This document shows, in pieces, positions 7,854 through 16,225 of a DNA stretch of 50,598 bases. Source of the DNA: an uncultured Actinomycetes bacterium (lineage in GTDB: Bacteria; Actinomycetota; Acidimicrobiia; Acidimicrobiales; SZUA-35); assembly GCA_902826025.1 (NCBI GenBank), contig CADEDH010000010.1, positions 1-50,598 on the forward strand. Direction: 5' to 3'. The notes under the pieces were generated by a model. It saw only the letters and a program-made list of their open reading frames with translations, did no database searches and was not told the origin of the DNA. A program made the translations under genes and the position numbers. Positions within the stretch are counted from its first letter, which is position 1, and each line of letters starts with the position of its first letter.

Positions 7854-9269
7854 CTACAGGCGCTCGCCCAGGCGGACCTGCTGGCCGGGGGTGACAGCCA
7901 CCGCGTCGATGCCGAAGCGGCCGGTGACGGCGGCCACCAGAGCAGCGGACGCGTCGGGCTCGCCATGGTTGACGTACACCGCCTCCGGTCGGGGCTCGGC
8001 CGACGCCAGCCATCGCAGCAGCTCGCTCTGGTCGGCGTGGGCCGATAGGGCGATCGAGACCACCTTGGCCTTCACCTCGTGCACCTGGCCGTGAAGCTTG
8101 AGCTGGCGGGCCCCGTGGCGCAGGGCGTCGCCTCGGGTCCCCGGAGCCTGGAACCCGACGATCAGGATCGTGTTGCGGTGGTCGCCCAGCCGTCGGGCCA
8201 GGTGGTGCAGCACCCGACCGCCGGTGGCCATGCCCGAGGCCGACACCACGATCATCGGTCCCCGCCGTGCGTTGAGCGCCTTCGACTCCTCCACCGTCAC
8301 CACCGGCACCGGGTCGATGGCGCCGAACAATGGCCGGCCCCGCAGCTCGGGTCGCACCTCGGGTGATCCCGCCTCCAGCTCCGAGCGGTAGACGTCGAGG
8401 GCCCGGCAGGCCATGGGGCTGTCGACGAACACCGGCAGGTCGGGCACCCGGCCCTCGGCCACCAGCCGGTCGAGGTGCCACAACACCACCTCGGTGCGGT
8501 CGACAGCGAACGCCGGGATCACCACCACGCCCCCGTAGCGGGCGGCCCGGTTGACCACCTCGGCCATCACCTCCCCCACCCCGTCGCTCACTCCGGTCAG
8601 GGTGCCGTCGTGGTGGGGCTCGTCGCCGTAGGTCGATTCGGTGACCACCACGTCGGCCGCCCCGATGGGCTCCGGCGGTAGCAGCAGTGGGTGCAGGGAG
8701 CGGCCCAGGTCGCCGCTGAACACCACCCGCCGGGCCGGCCGCTCCAGGTCGAGGGCGATGGAGGCGGCGCCCAGGATGTGGCCGGCCCGGTGCCAGGTGG
8801 CCCGCAGGCCCTCGACGATCGGCGTTGGCGTGTTGAAGTCGACGGTCCGGAACCGTTCCAGCGAGGCCACCGCCTCGTCCTTCGTGTACAGCGGCAGCGC
8901 CGGGCGGTGCCGGGAGAAGCCCATCCGGTTGGCCCACTCTGCTTCCTCTTCCTGGAGGTGGCCGGAATCGGGCAGCACGATGGCGGCCAGCCGGCGGGTG
9001 CCTTCGGTGCACCACACCGGGCCCCGGAAGCCACCGTTCACGAGGCGGGGTAGATAGCCGCAGTGGTCGAGGTGGGCATGGGTGAGCAGCACCGCGTCGA
9101 TCGAGGCCGGATCGACCGGCAACGGATCCCAGTTCTGGAGCCGGTACCGCTTCTCGCCCTGGAACAGGCCACAGTCGACCAGCACCAGGCCGCCGGCTGT
9201 CTCCACCAGCGTCTTGGACCCGGTGACGGTGCCGGCCCCGCCGATGAACGTGAGCTGGGCCGTCTTCAC
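7854..9269 (-). CDS. MBL-fold beta-CASP RNA/metal-dependent hydrolase
   Basis: 471-residue metallo-beta-lactamase-fold protein with the beta-CASP and RMMBL arrangement of the CPSF-73/YsH1-like bacterial exonucleases. The zinc motif THAHLDH is at 63-69, a His in WHRAGHILG, Asp in FSGDLG, and the C-terminal motifs SASGMATGG and SAHADQSELL mark beta-CASP and RMMBL. Expected role: RNA processing or decay in the cytoplasm. The GTG start at 9269 overlaps the stop of the upstream acyl-CoA dehydrogenase (GTGA), so the two are translationally coupled; the long open frame upstream of 9269 is a shadow of that gene. The pairing with a lipid enzyme has no obvious functional logic. Confidence 0.92.
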   Translation of the reverse strand: MKTAQLTFIGGAGTVTGSKTLVETAGGLVLVDCGLFQGEKRYRLQNWDPLPVDPASIDAVLLTHAHLDHCGYLPRLVNGGFRGPVWCTEGTRRLAAIVLPDSGHLQEEEAEWANRMGFSRHRPALPLYTKDEAVASLERFRTVDFNTPTPIVEGLRATWHRAGHILGAASIALDLERPARRVVFSGDLGRSLHPLLLPPEPIGAADVVVTESTYGDEPHHDGTLTGVSDGVGEVMAEVVNRAARYGGVVVIPAFAVDRTEVVLWHLDRLVAEGRVPDLPVFVDSPMACRALDVYRSELEAGSPEVRPELRGRPLFGAIDPVPVVTVEESKALNARRGPMIVVSASGMATGGRVLHHLARRLGDHRNTILIVGFQAPGTRGDALRHGARQLKLHGQVHEVKAKVVSIALSAHADQSELLRWLASAEPRPEAVYVNHGEPDASAALVAAVTGRFGIDAVAVTPGQQVRLGERL

Positions 9270-10504
9270 AGATCGAGGTCGCCGCCGAGGAGGCGCTGGA
9301 AGATCGTGCGGGCCAGGATCTCGTTGGTGCCGTCGGCCACGTTGATGGCCCGGATCGTGTGGTACGCCTCCACGAAGCCCAGCTCGTTGGTGAATCCCAT
9401 GGCGCCGTGGGTCTGCATCGCCCGCTCGATGGTCCGCAGGGCCGCCTGCACCGAGTAGGACTTGGCCATCGACAGCTCCTTGATGGCACGGTGGCCGGCG
9501 TCGAGCAGGGTGGCGGCGTTGAGGCCGAGGAGGTGGGCGGCGTGGATCTCGGTGGCGCAGTCGGCCAGCGGGAACGACACCCCCTGGTACTCGGCGATCT
9601 TGTGGCCGAACGCCTCCCGCTGCTGGCTGTAGGCCACCGACTGCTCGATGGCCCACCGGCTCAGGCCAACGGCCCGGGCCGAGTTGTAGATCCGGCCCAA
9701 CGACACGCCCGACAGGCCGATGGCGAACCCTTCATGGAGCTCGCCCACCAGCTGCCATGGCTCCACCCGCACCTCGTCGAACACGCTCTCGGCCTCGCTG
9801 CCTCCCGGCTCGCCCCACATGCGGATGATCTGCTCCACGGCGAAGCCCTCGGCGTTCGTGGGCACGAGGAAGGCGCTGATCCCGCCCCGCTTGGCTGCCG
9901 CCCGCTCGGGGTCGGTGACAGCCAGTGCGATCATCCATTCGGCGATCGGCACATGGGTGGTCCAGATCTTGCGGCCGCTGAGGCGCCAGCCGTCGCCGTC
10001 GGGCACGGCCCGGGTGCGGATCATGGTGGCGTCGCTGCCGGCGTCGGGCTCCGACATGCCGAAGCACATCATGGTCTCGCCCGCCATCATCCCGGGGAGC
10101 ACCTCGGCCGCCGCCCGCTCGGTCACCCGCTCCAGCACCCGGCTCGGGCCGAAGGCCCAGTGGCTGATCGTGAACTGGGCCAGCCAGTTGGTCCCACCGC
10201 ACAGGTGGTAGATGCGCTCCCAGGCGGCGTAGTAGGCCAGCAGCCCGAGTCCGCCGCCCCCCATCGACTCGGGGACGGCCAGGTTGAAATAGCCGGCCCG
10301 GGCCGAGGCGGTGCGGATCTGGCGGATCAGGTCGACGACCTCGGGGGCGTAGCGGCCCTTGTCGTCGTAGCGACGGCGGACGTCGTCGAGCAGCTCGTGG
10401 TTGGCCTCGAACCGGGGGATGACCTCGGCCCGGGTGAAGGCCTCGACGCCCTCCACCACGGCGGCCACGTCGTCGGGCAGGGAAAAGCCGATGGCACCGC
10501 TCAT
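9266..10504 (-). CDS. acyl-CoA dehydrogenase family protein
   Basis: 412-residue FAD-dependent acyl-CoA dehydrogenase, oxidising an acyl-CoA to the enoyl-CoA with electrons passed to ETF. Family signatures: FGMSEPDAGSD and KIWTTH (FAD/substrate region), QREAFGHKIAEYQG, and MQTHGAMGFTNELG in the C-terminal domain. No acyl chain preference can be deduced. The start ATG at 10504 is preceded at 8 nt by TAGGGT, a leaderless promoter layout. The stop overlaps the start of the beta-CASP gene by GTGA. The 120-bp gap upstream holds a GC-rich dispersed repeat. Confidence 0.92.
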   Translation of the reverse strand: MSGAIGFSLPDDVAAVVEGVEAFTRAEVIPRFEANHELLDDVRRRYDDKGRYAPEVVDLIRQIRTASARAGYFNLAVPESMGGGGLGLLAYYAAWERIYHLCGGTNWLAQFTISHWAFGPSRVLERVTERAAAEVLPGMMAGETMMCFGMSEPDAGSDATMIRTRAVPDGDGWRLSGRKIWTTHVPIAEWMIALAVTDPERAAAKRGGISAFLVPTNAEGFAVEQIIRMWGEPGGSEAESVFDEVRVEPWQLVGELHEGFAIGLSGVSLGRIYNSARAVGLSRWAIEQSVAYSQQREAFGHKIAEYQGVSFPLADCATEIHAAHLLGLNAATLLDAGHRAIKELSMAKSYSVQAALRTIERAMQTHGAMGFTNELGFVEAYHTIRAINVADGTNEILARTIFQRLLGGDLDL

Positions 10505-10518
10505 GGGCCGGCACCCTA
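10505..10518 (-). promoter_or_regulatory. candidate leaderless promoter -10 for acyl-CoA dehydrogenase
   Basis: Minus strand TAGGGT (10513-10518), 8 nt before ATG 10504. No Shine-Dalgarno sequence lies between, as expected for a leaderless transcript. Confidence 0.5.
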
Positions 10519-10527
10519 GTCGGGCTG

Positions 10528-10618
10528 TAACCCGGGGGGCTCGCCGCCCCCGCCGGCTGCGCCGGCTCCCCATCCTCGGTGGGGCCCCATCCCCACCGAG
10601 CCGCCTTCGGCGGTCGCC
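10528..10618. repeat. GC-rich palindromic dispersed repeat, intergenic copy
   Basis: Fills the gap between the endonuclease III stop and the acyl-CoA dehydrogenase promoter. Read on the minus strand it runs GCCGAAGGCGGC, CGGTGGGGATGGGG, then GGATGGGGAGC, a CCGGCGCAGCCGG palindrome and a GGGGGCGGCGAGCCCCC palindrome. The same blocks in the same order occur at 34179-34303 inside a gene. It contains several short hairpins and may also serve as a terminator for the upstream gene. Confidence 0.65.
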
Positions 10619-10624
10619 CACCGC

Positions 10625-11269
10625 TTAGCGCGACGAGGCGCGGATGCGGGCCTTGGTGGCCGCCCACGAGCAGATCGGGCACAGGGCCAGGTCGTGACGC
10701 AGGGCCGGGCAGTACTGGCGGCCGAAAAAGATGATCTGCAGGTGCCGGCGGTTCCACGTGTCCTCGGGGAACACGGCTTTGAGGTCGCGCTCGGTGCGCT
10801 CCACCGTGGTGCCGTTCGACAGGCCCCACCGGGCGGCCAGGCGGTGAATATGGGTGTCTACGGCGAAGGCCGGGAGACCGAACCCCTGCGACATCACCAC
10901 GCTCGCCGTCTTGTGGCCGACGCCGGCCAGCGATTCCAGGAACACCCACTCGGGCCGGACGTCGCCCCCGGCGTCGAGGATCTGGTTCGCCGCTGTCCAC
11001 AGGTTCCTCGCCTTGGTGGGTGCCAGCCCGACCTCGCGAATGATCTCGAGGATCCGCTCGGGTCCGAGGGCCGCCATCCTCTCCGGCGTGTCGGCCAAGG
11101 CGAACAGGGCCGGCGTGACCTGGTTGACCTTCTTGTCGGTGGTCTGGGCCGACAGGGCCACGGCCACGAGCAGGGTGTACGGGTCGCGGTGCTCGAGCGG
11201 CACCGGCGTGTCGGGATAGAGATCGTCGAGGATCTCGCCTATGCGGTCGGCCTTCTCACGCCGCTTCAC
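10625..11269 (-). CDS. nth: endonuclease III (DNA glycosylase/AP lyase)
   Basis: 214-residue HhH-GPD base-excision glycosylase that removes oxidised pyrimidines and nicks at AP sites. The hairpin LAGVGHKTASVV carries the catalytic Lys120, and FAVDTHIHRL carries Asp138. The iron-sulfur region is unusual: Cys187, Cys197 and Cys200 are spaced C-x9-C-x2-C and no fourth Cys follows, whereas the usual pattern is C-x6-C-x2-C-x5-C. Start GTG 11269 is where homology begins and has TACCGT 8 nt upstream; the GTG at 11320 would add 17 unlike residues. Divergent from the CoA transferase gene. Confidence 0.9.
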   Translation of the reverse strand: MKRREKADRIGEILDDLYPDTPVPLEHRDPYTLLVAVALSAQTTDKKVNQVTPALFALADTPERMAALGPERILEIIREVGLAPTKARNLWTAANQILDAGGDVRPEWVFLESLAGVGHKTASVVMSQGFGLPAFAVDTHIHRLAARWGLSNGTTVERTERDLKAVFPEDTWNRRHLQIIFFGRQYCPALRHDLALCPICSWAATKARIRASSR

Positions 11270-11283
11270 GAAAGGCGACGGTA
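11270..11283 (-). promoter_or_regulatory. candidate leaderless promoter -10 for nth
   Basis: Minus strand TACCGT (11278-11283) lies 8 nt before the GTG start at 11269. It supports that start over the upstream GTG. Confidence 0.5.
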
Positions 11284-11489
11284 CCGGAGGCGGGCCGGCG
11301 TTGCGCCGTGCCCAATGCACCAGGTGCGTGGGGCGTCGCCGGTGGCGTGTGGTGCACCGGGTGCGTGGGGAGCCGCCGGTGGTGCGTGGTGCACCGAGAT
11401 CGGGAGGGGGCGGACGGGCGGCGGTGGACGGGACAACGAGGGGTGGGCCATGCTCGGTGGCCTTCGACCTGGGCTTCGGGGGGACCGTG

Positions 11490-13943
11490 ATGCTGTCGTG
11501 CTACCGGATCGTGGATCTGACCGACCCCGAGGGGTGGCTGTGCGGCCTGGTGCTGGCCCAACTGGGGGCCGAGGTGATCACGGGGGAGCCGGCCGGCGGG
11601 CGTGACTGCTCCGGCCTCCGCCCCCGGTGGCGGGACGCTTACCTCCGGGGTCGGGTGCTGGTGGAGGCGACCCGCCCCGAGGAGATCGCCGCCCTGGTGG
11701 CCGGGGCCGACGCAGTGCTGGCCTCCGGCCCGGTGGCCGAACCGTGGGGGATCGAGCTGTCGGCCCTGCGGGCGGCCGACCCCGGGCTGGTGACGGTGTC
11801 GGTGAGCGGTTGGGGCGACACTGGGCCCAAGGCCGGCTGGCGGGCCAGCGACCTGGTGCTGGCGGCGGCCGGGGGCCACGTGATCCTCAACGGCGACCAC
11901 GACCGGCCTCCCGTGCGGGTGAGCGAACCGCAGGCCTTCCACCATGGCGCCACCGAGGCCGCCGTGCACCTGCTCGCCGCCCTGATCGAGCGCGACCGGT
12001 CGGGCCGGGGCCAGCACCTCGACGTGGCAGCCCACCAGTGCATGCTCCAGGCCAGCCAGTCCCAGATGCTGGCGGCCGCCGTGGGTGGGGCCGCCCCCAA
12101 CCGGTTCGGGGGCGGGGTGAGGCTGGCCGACTACCGCATCCGGTTCGTCTACCCGGCGGCCGACGGGCACGTGGCCGTCACCTTCCTCTTCGGCGACATG
12201 ATCGGCCGCTACACCCAGCGGCTCATGGCCTGGGTCCACGAGGAGGGCCACTGCAGCGTCGAGATCCGCGACCTCGACTACATCCGGTTCTTCGAGCTGA
12301 TCTACGGGGGGCAGCTCCCGCCCACCGCCCTCGACGAGGCGGCCGAGGCGATCACGAGGCTCACGTCGAGCCGCACCAAAGCCGAGCTGCTGGAGGAGGC
12401 GATGGCCCGCAACGTGCTGATCGCCCCCATCGCCACCACGGCCGACACCCTGGCCTTCGACCAGCTGGAGGCCCGGGGCTTCTGGGAGCGGGCCGAGGTG
12501 GGTGGCCAGGTGCTGCGCCTGCCCGGGCCTTGGGCCCGCACCGAGGGTCCCTCACCTCTGCAGCCCCTGGGCCCGGCGCGCCCGCCGGGGGCCGACAACC
12601 ACCGGGTGGCCGATCTCGCCACCCGCCGCCGTCCGGTGGCGGCCGGGCCTGCCTTAACTGCCGGGCCGTCCCTCACCGGCCTACTGCCGGGGTCGCTCCG
12701 CCCCGGCGCGGTAGACGAACGGCCGCTGTCGGGCCTGAAGATCCTCGACTTCAGCTGGGTGCTGGCCGGGCCCCTGGCCACCCGCATGCTGGCCGATCTG
12801 GGGGCCACGGTGGTGCGGATCGAGAACGAGGGGCGGCCCGACGTGATCCGGGCCTCGGGGCCGTTCCTGGCCGGCGAGGAGGGAGGCGACGCCACCGCCC
12901 TGTGGCACAACACCTCGGCCGGCAAGCATTCGCTGGAGCTCGACATCACCACCGACGCCGGCCGGGAGGTGGTGCTCGACCTGGCCCGGTGGGCCGACGT
13001 GGCCTACGAGTCGTTCTCGGCCGGCGCCCTGCACCGTCTCGGCCTCGGATACGACGAGCTGCGGGCGGTCAACCCCCGCCTGGCCATGGTGTCGACCTCG
13101 CTGCTGGGCCAGTCCGGCCCCCGGGCCACGTTCGCCGGGTTCGGCAACCTGGCCGCCGCCTTGGCCGGCTTCGCCGAGATCACCGGGTGGCCCGACCGGC
13201 CCCCGGCCGGGCCGTTCACCGCCTACACCGACTACGTGTCGCCCCGTTTCGCCGCCGCCGCCCTGCTCGCCGCGGCCGATCATGCCCGGCGCAACGGCCA
13301 GGGCCAGTACCTCGACGTGTCACAACTGGAGGCGGCCACCCACCTTCTGGCCCCGGCGCTGGTGGCCCACCAGCTCGACGGGGCGCCGGGGGCCCGGGCC
13401 GGCAACGCCGATTCCGTCCTGTGCCCCCACGGGGTGTACCCGGCGGGCCCCGGCGGCGGTGACGGTAACGGTGCTGCCGGTGCCGAACGGTGGATCGCCG
13501 TCGCCTGCCACGACGACGCCTGGCCGGCCCTGGTGGCGGCGGCCGGGTTGCCGTCCGGGTGGGGCGGCTGGGACGCCGCACGCCGTCGGGCCGAGGCGGC
13601 CGCCATCGACGAGGCCCTCGCCGCCTGGACCGCCGGCCACGACCCCGACGAGCTGACCCGGCAACTCCAGGCGGCCGGGGTGGCGGCCCACACGGTGCAG
13701 CACTCGCCCCAGATCATCGCCGACCCCCAGCTCCTCCACCGGGGGACCCCGGTGCGGGTGCCCCATCCCCGCCACGGCGACGTGTGGGTGGAAGGCAGCC
13801 AGGCCCGCTGGTCACGCACCCAGCCCGGCCCCGCCTTCGCCGGCCCACCCGTCGGCCATCACACCCACGAGGTGCTGGCCGGCATCCTCGGCTACGACGA
13901 CGACCGCATCGCCCAGCTCGTCATCGACGGCGCCATCGGCTGA
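11490..13943 (+). CDS. double family III CoA transferase (two tandem CaiB/BaiF domains)
   Basis: 817 residues, about twice the usual 400, made of two family III CoA-transferase modules. The second module (from about residue 410, GLKILDFSWVLAGPLATRML) is well conserved, including DLGATVVRIE, YLDVSQLEA and the C-terminal part. The first module (residues 1 to about 380) is more diverged: the N-terminal Rossmann motif is shortened (YRIVDLTDPEGWLC) and the position of the catalytic Asp reads LDVAAHQCM, lacking an acid; the second module has Glu there. The enzyme should move CoA between an acyl-CoA and a carboxylate. Start ATG 11490 (or GTG 11487) is taken because upstream sequence is antisense to nth. 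Substrate unknown. Confidence 0.87.
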   Translation: MLSCYRIVDLTDPEGWLCGLVLAQLGAEVITGEPAGGRDCSGLRPRWRDAYLRGRVLVEATRPEEIAALVAGADAVLASGPVAEPWGIELSALRAADPGLVTVSVSGWGDTGPKAGWRASDLVLAAAGGHVILNGDHDRPPVRVSEPQAFHHGATEAAVHLLAALIERDRSGRGQHLDVAAHQCMLQASQSQMLAAAVGGAAPNRFGGGVRLADYRIRFVYPAADGHVAVTFLFGDMIGRYTQRLMAWVHEEGHCSVEIRDLDYIRFFELIYGGQLPPTALDEAAEAITRLTSSRTKAELLEEAMARNVLIAPIATTADTLAFDQLEARGFWERAEVGGQVLRLPGPWARTEGPSPLQPLGPARPPGADNHRVADLATRRRPVAAGPALTAGPSLTGLLPGSLRPGAVDERPLSGLKILDFSWVLAGPLATRMLADLGATVVRIENEGRPDVIRASGPFLAGEEGGDATALWHNTSAGKHSLELDITTDAGREVVLDLARWADVAYESFSAGALHRLGLGYDELRAVNPRLAMVSTSLLGQSGPRATFAGFGNLAAALAGFAEITGWPDRPPAGPFTAYTDYVSPRFAAAALLAAADHARRNGQGQYLDVSQLEAATHLLAPALVAHQLDGAPGARAGNADSVLCPHGVYPAGPGGGDGNGAAGAERWIAVACHDDAWPALVAAAGLPSGWGGWDAARRRAEAAAIDEALAAWTAGHDPDELTRQLQAAGVAAHTVQHSPQIIADPQLLHRGTPVRVPHPRHGDVWVEGSQARWSRTQPGPAFAGPPVGHHTHEVLAGILGYDDDRIAQLVIDGAIG

Positions 13944-13981
13944 CGGTTTCGGCCGGACATCGGCGGGGAACAGCCGGCCGG

Positions 13982-15130
13982 ATGGATTCCTCATCTGAGC
14001 CTCACGACCCCGACAACGTCCCAGGGCGGGAGCGGGCCGCCCTCGCCCTCCCTCGCAGACGACCCCGGGCCGAGGTCCGCCGGGCTCTGGCCGAGCTGGC
14101 CCAGGGGCGCCCACCGTTCGTGTCGATCCACCTCGACATCAGCCAAGGGGAACAACGCGCCACCGCCGGGGCGCGGCTGGAGGCGGCCCGGCAGGGTCTG
14201 GATGGGGCAACACCCGAGCAGCACCGGGTGCTGGACGAGCTGGCCGTGGCCCAGGACCCGGGCGACGATGACGCCTGCCTGGTGGCGCTGATCGACGCCG
14301 ACGGACGGGCGCTCGTCCGCACCTATCCGGTCCCGCCCCGCTCGGACGTGGTGGCGGTGGCGAACCTGCCTTTCCTCGGCCCGATCCTGCAGGCCGAACA
14401 GGGCCTCACACATCACCTGGTGGCTGTCGTCCGCCACCCGGCCCAGGCCGGGAGCGGGGCGGTGGAGGTCGAGATACTGGCCGTGCCCCGCCACGGCGAC
14501 CCGGTGGCCACCCGCTCGGCCGCTCCCGACGGTTTCGCCCTGGCTGCTGTGCTGCGCGACGCCTGCCTCGCCTCCCGGACCCGGCTGCTGGTTCTGGCGG
14601 CCCCGGCCTCCGATCTCGCCCTGCTACGCGAACAGGTCCGCTCTCATGTGCCCGTCGAGGTGGAGGTGGAGGCGGTGCCCGTGGACGGGCTCAGCCGCGA
14701 TGACCTGTCGGAGGTCGTCCACCGGATCACCGCCACCCACACCGCCCGGGTGACGGTGGAGATGCTCCGGCTGTGGCGATTCCACCACAGCCAGGGCGAG
14801 GCCGTGACCGGCACGGCCGACTCGCTGGCCGCCATCAACACGGGGCGGGCCGCCCTTGTACTCCTCCACGACGATCCGGCCGACGGTCGCCAGGCCTGGT
14901 TCACGGTCGACTCGGCCCTGGCCGTGCCGGCCGGTGCCCCCACCGTGACGCCCGCTCCTCCGGGTGGGGAGCTGTTGGCCGCCCGCTTTTCCGATGTCGC
15001 CGTTCGCAGCGCCCTGCTCCGGGGGTGTCCGGTGGGAATAGTGCCCACGGTGGAGACGCTGGACGACGGAATCGGAGTGGTTCTCGACGACCAGGCCACC
15101 GCCGCCGGCCTGGCCGAGCTGCTCGAGTGA
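13982..15130 (+). CDS. bacterial eRF1-like protein (baeRF family 2, Rv2629-like)
   Basis: 382-residue cytosolic protein resembling the Rv2629/baeRF2 group, bacterial relatives of archaeo-eukaryotic release factor 1. The start of the fold is PPFVSIHLDIS at about residue 40, the middle has DDACLVALIDADGRALVR, and the C-terminal part has AINTGRAALVLLHDDP. Members of this group are linked to ribosome hibernation or rescue under stress; no catalytic GGQ motif is visible, so classical termination activity is unlikely. The ATG at 13982 has no clear ribosome site. It lies 38 nt after the CoA transferase and converges on the metallopeptidase gene, with a small hairpin at the junction. Confidence 0.75.
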   Translation: MDSSSEPHDPDNVPGRERAALALPRRRPRAEVRRALAELAQGRPPFVSIHLDISQGEQRATAGARLEAARQGLDGATPEQHRVLDELAVAQDPGDDDACLVALIDADGRALVRTYPVPPRSDVVAVANLPFLGPILQAEQGLTHHLVAVVRHPAQAGSGAVEVEILAVPRHGDPVATRSAAPDGFALAAVLRDACLASRTRLLVLAAPASDLALLREQVRSHVPVEVEVEAVPVDGLSRDDLSEVVHRITATHTARVTVEMLRLWRFHHSQGEAVTGTADSLAAINTGRAALVLLHDDPADGRQAWFTVDSALAVPAGAPTVTPAPPGGELLAARFSDVAVRSALLRGCPVGIVPTVETLDDGIGVVLDDQATAAGLAELLE

Positions 15131-15132
15131 GG

Positions 15133-15153
15133 GCTCCTCTGTTCTTCAGGAGC
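15133..15153. terminator. short hairpin at convergent gene junction
   Basis: GCTCCT (15133-15138) and AGGAGC (15148-15153) form a 6-bp stem with a 9-nt loop, overlapping the stop of the metallopeptidase gene and following the eRF1-like stop. Modest terminator candidate for both strands. Confidence 0.35.
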
Positions 15154-16150
15154 GGGAGCCGAGGCGTCGCAGGGCGTCGTCGGCCAAGCGCATCTTGTCG
15201 ACGGCGGGCGGGGGCGGGGCGAACGGGTACAGGTCGTCGCCGCCCATGGCCCGGGCCATCTCGTTGAGCTCGATGGTGAGATCGGTCCAGCACCGGTAGC
15301 GATCGTCGAAGGCGGCCTCGGGGGTGGTGAGCGACGGGTCCAGCAGCCCGCCCACCGCCGCCGTGTGCAGCACGTCGTCGAGGTGAAGCACGTGGGCCAC
15401 CGACTCGGCGAAGTCTTCCCAGGGGTGGGCGGCGGCGTAGTGGGACACGAAGCTGGAGCGCCACCAGCCGTCGTCGGGGCGGTCGTAGTGGGCGGCCAGG
15501 GCAGCTGCGTAGTCGACGCGCTCGTCGCCGAACAGCGCCCGGAACCGTTCCTGCTCGCCGGTGTCGGGCTCCACCATGGCCGCCCACACCCAGTGGCCGC
15601 TCTCGTGGCGCACGTGGCCGACCGGAGTGCGGTAGGGCTCGCCCAGGGTCCGGCGCTGGATCTCCAGCTGCACCGTGTCGGCCTCGGCGACGTCGAGCGT
15701 CACCACCCCGTTGGCGTGGCCGATGGTCACCGGGTGACCATCGTGGGAGAGGTCGAGCTCGAAGCGGAGCGGCGGCGCGGCCCGCTCGGGGTCGATCCCA
15801 TAGGCTTCGCCCAGCCGGCGCAGGGTGCGCCGTACGGCGGCGGCGTACGTAGCGGTGAGGTCGGGCCGGCCGGCGGCGGCGTCGGTCACCCACAGGCCGG
15901 CACAGGCGGCACAGGCGCCGGTGGTGGCGGCTTGGCCGGCCCAATTGCAGCGGCGGTCCAGGCGCCAGATGCAGTACGGGCTGGCGCCGCTGAAGCGGCC
16001 GGCGTCGGGGTCGAACACAAGCTCGGCCCCGCAGCGCAGGCAGGTCAGGTCGTCGACGAATACCCGCCCGGCGCACGACGGGCACCGCTCGACCAGCGCC
16101 CCCTGTGGTCGTAGGGCCTGGTTCGGGGTGGTCTCCATGGCAGCGGTCAC
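15146..16150 (-). CDS. putative zinc-binding metallopeptidase (Peptidase_Mx family)
   Basis: 334 residues. The N-terminal zinc ribbon has CPSC, CLRC and CAAC pairs, followed by a metallopeptidase domain with HESGHW (HExxH) in the motif GEPYRTPVGHVRHESGHWVW and the family block AAAHPWEDFAESVAHVLH. This is the layout of the Peptidase_Mx family often found in alpha-proteobacteria and actinobacteria; its substrate is unknown. Probably cytosolic, as no signal peptide is visible. Start is uncertain: GTG 16150 or ATG 16138. It ends 76 nt before (in map terms) the EF-G2 stop and is transcribed in the same direction. Confidence 0.85.
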   Translation of the reverse strand: MTAAMETTPNQALRPQGALVERCPSCAGRVFVDDLTCLRCGAELVFDPDAGRFSGASPYCIWRLDRRCNWAGQAATTGACAACAGLWVTDAAAGRPDLTATYAAAVRRTLRRLGEAYGIDPERAAPPLRFELDLSHDGHPVTIGHANGVVTLDVAEADTVQLEIQRRTLGEPYRTPVGHVRHESGHWVWAAMVEPDTGEQERFRALFGDERVDYAAALAAHYDRPDDGWWRSSFVSHYAAAHPWEDFAESVAHVLHLDDVLHTAAVGGLLDPSLTTPEAAFDDRYRCWTDLTIELNEMARAMGGDDLYPFAPPPPAVDKMRLADDALRRLGSRS

Positions 16151-16225
16151 GATCCGATCTGATGCCCGACCTGGTCCGGGGTCAAACTCTACCGGCGGCT
16201 GCGGCGCCGACGGGAAGGGGCACGG

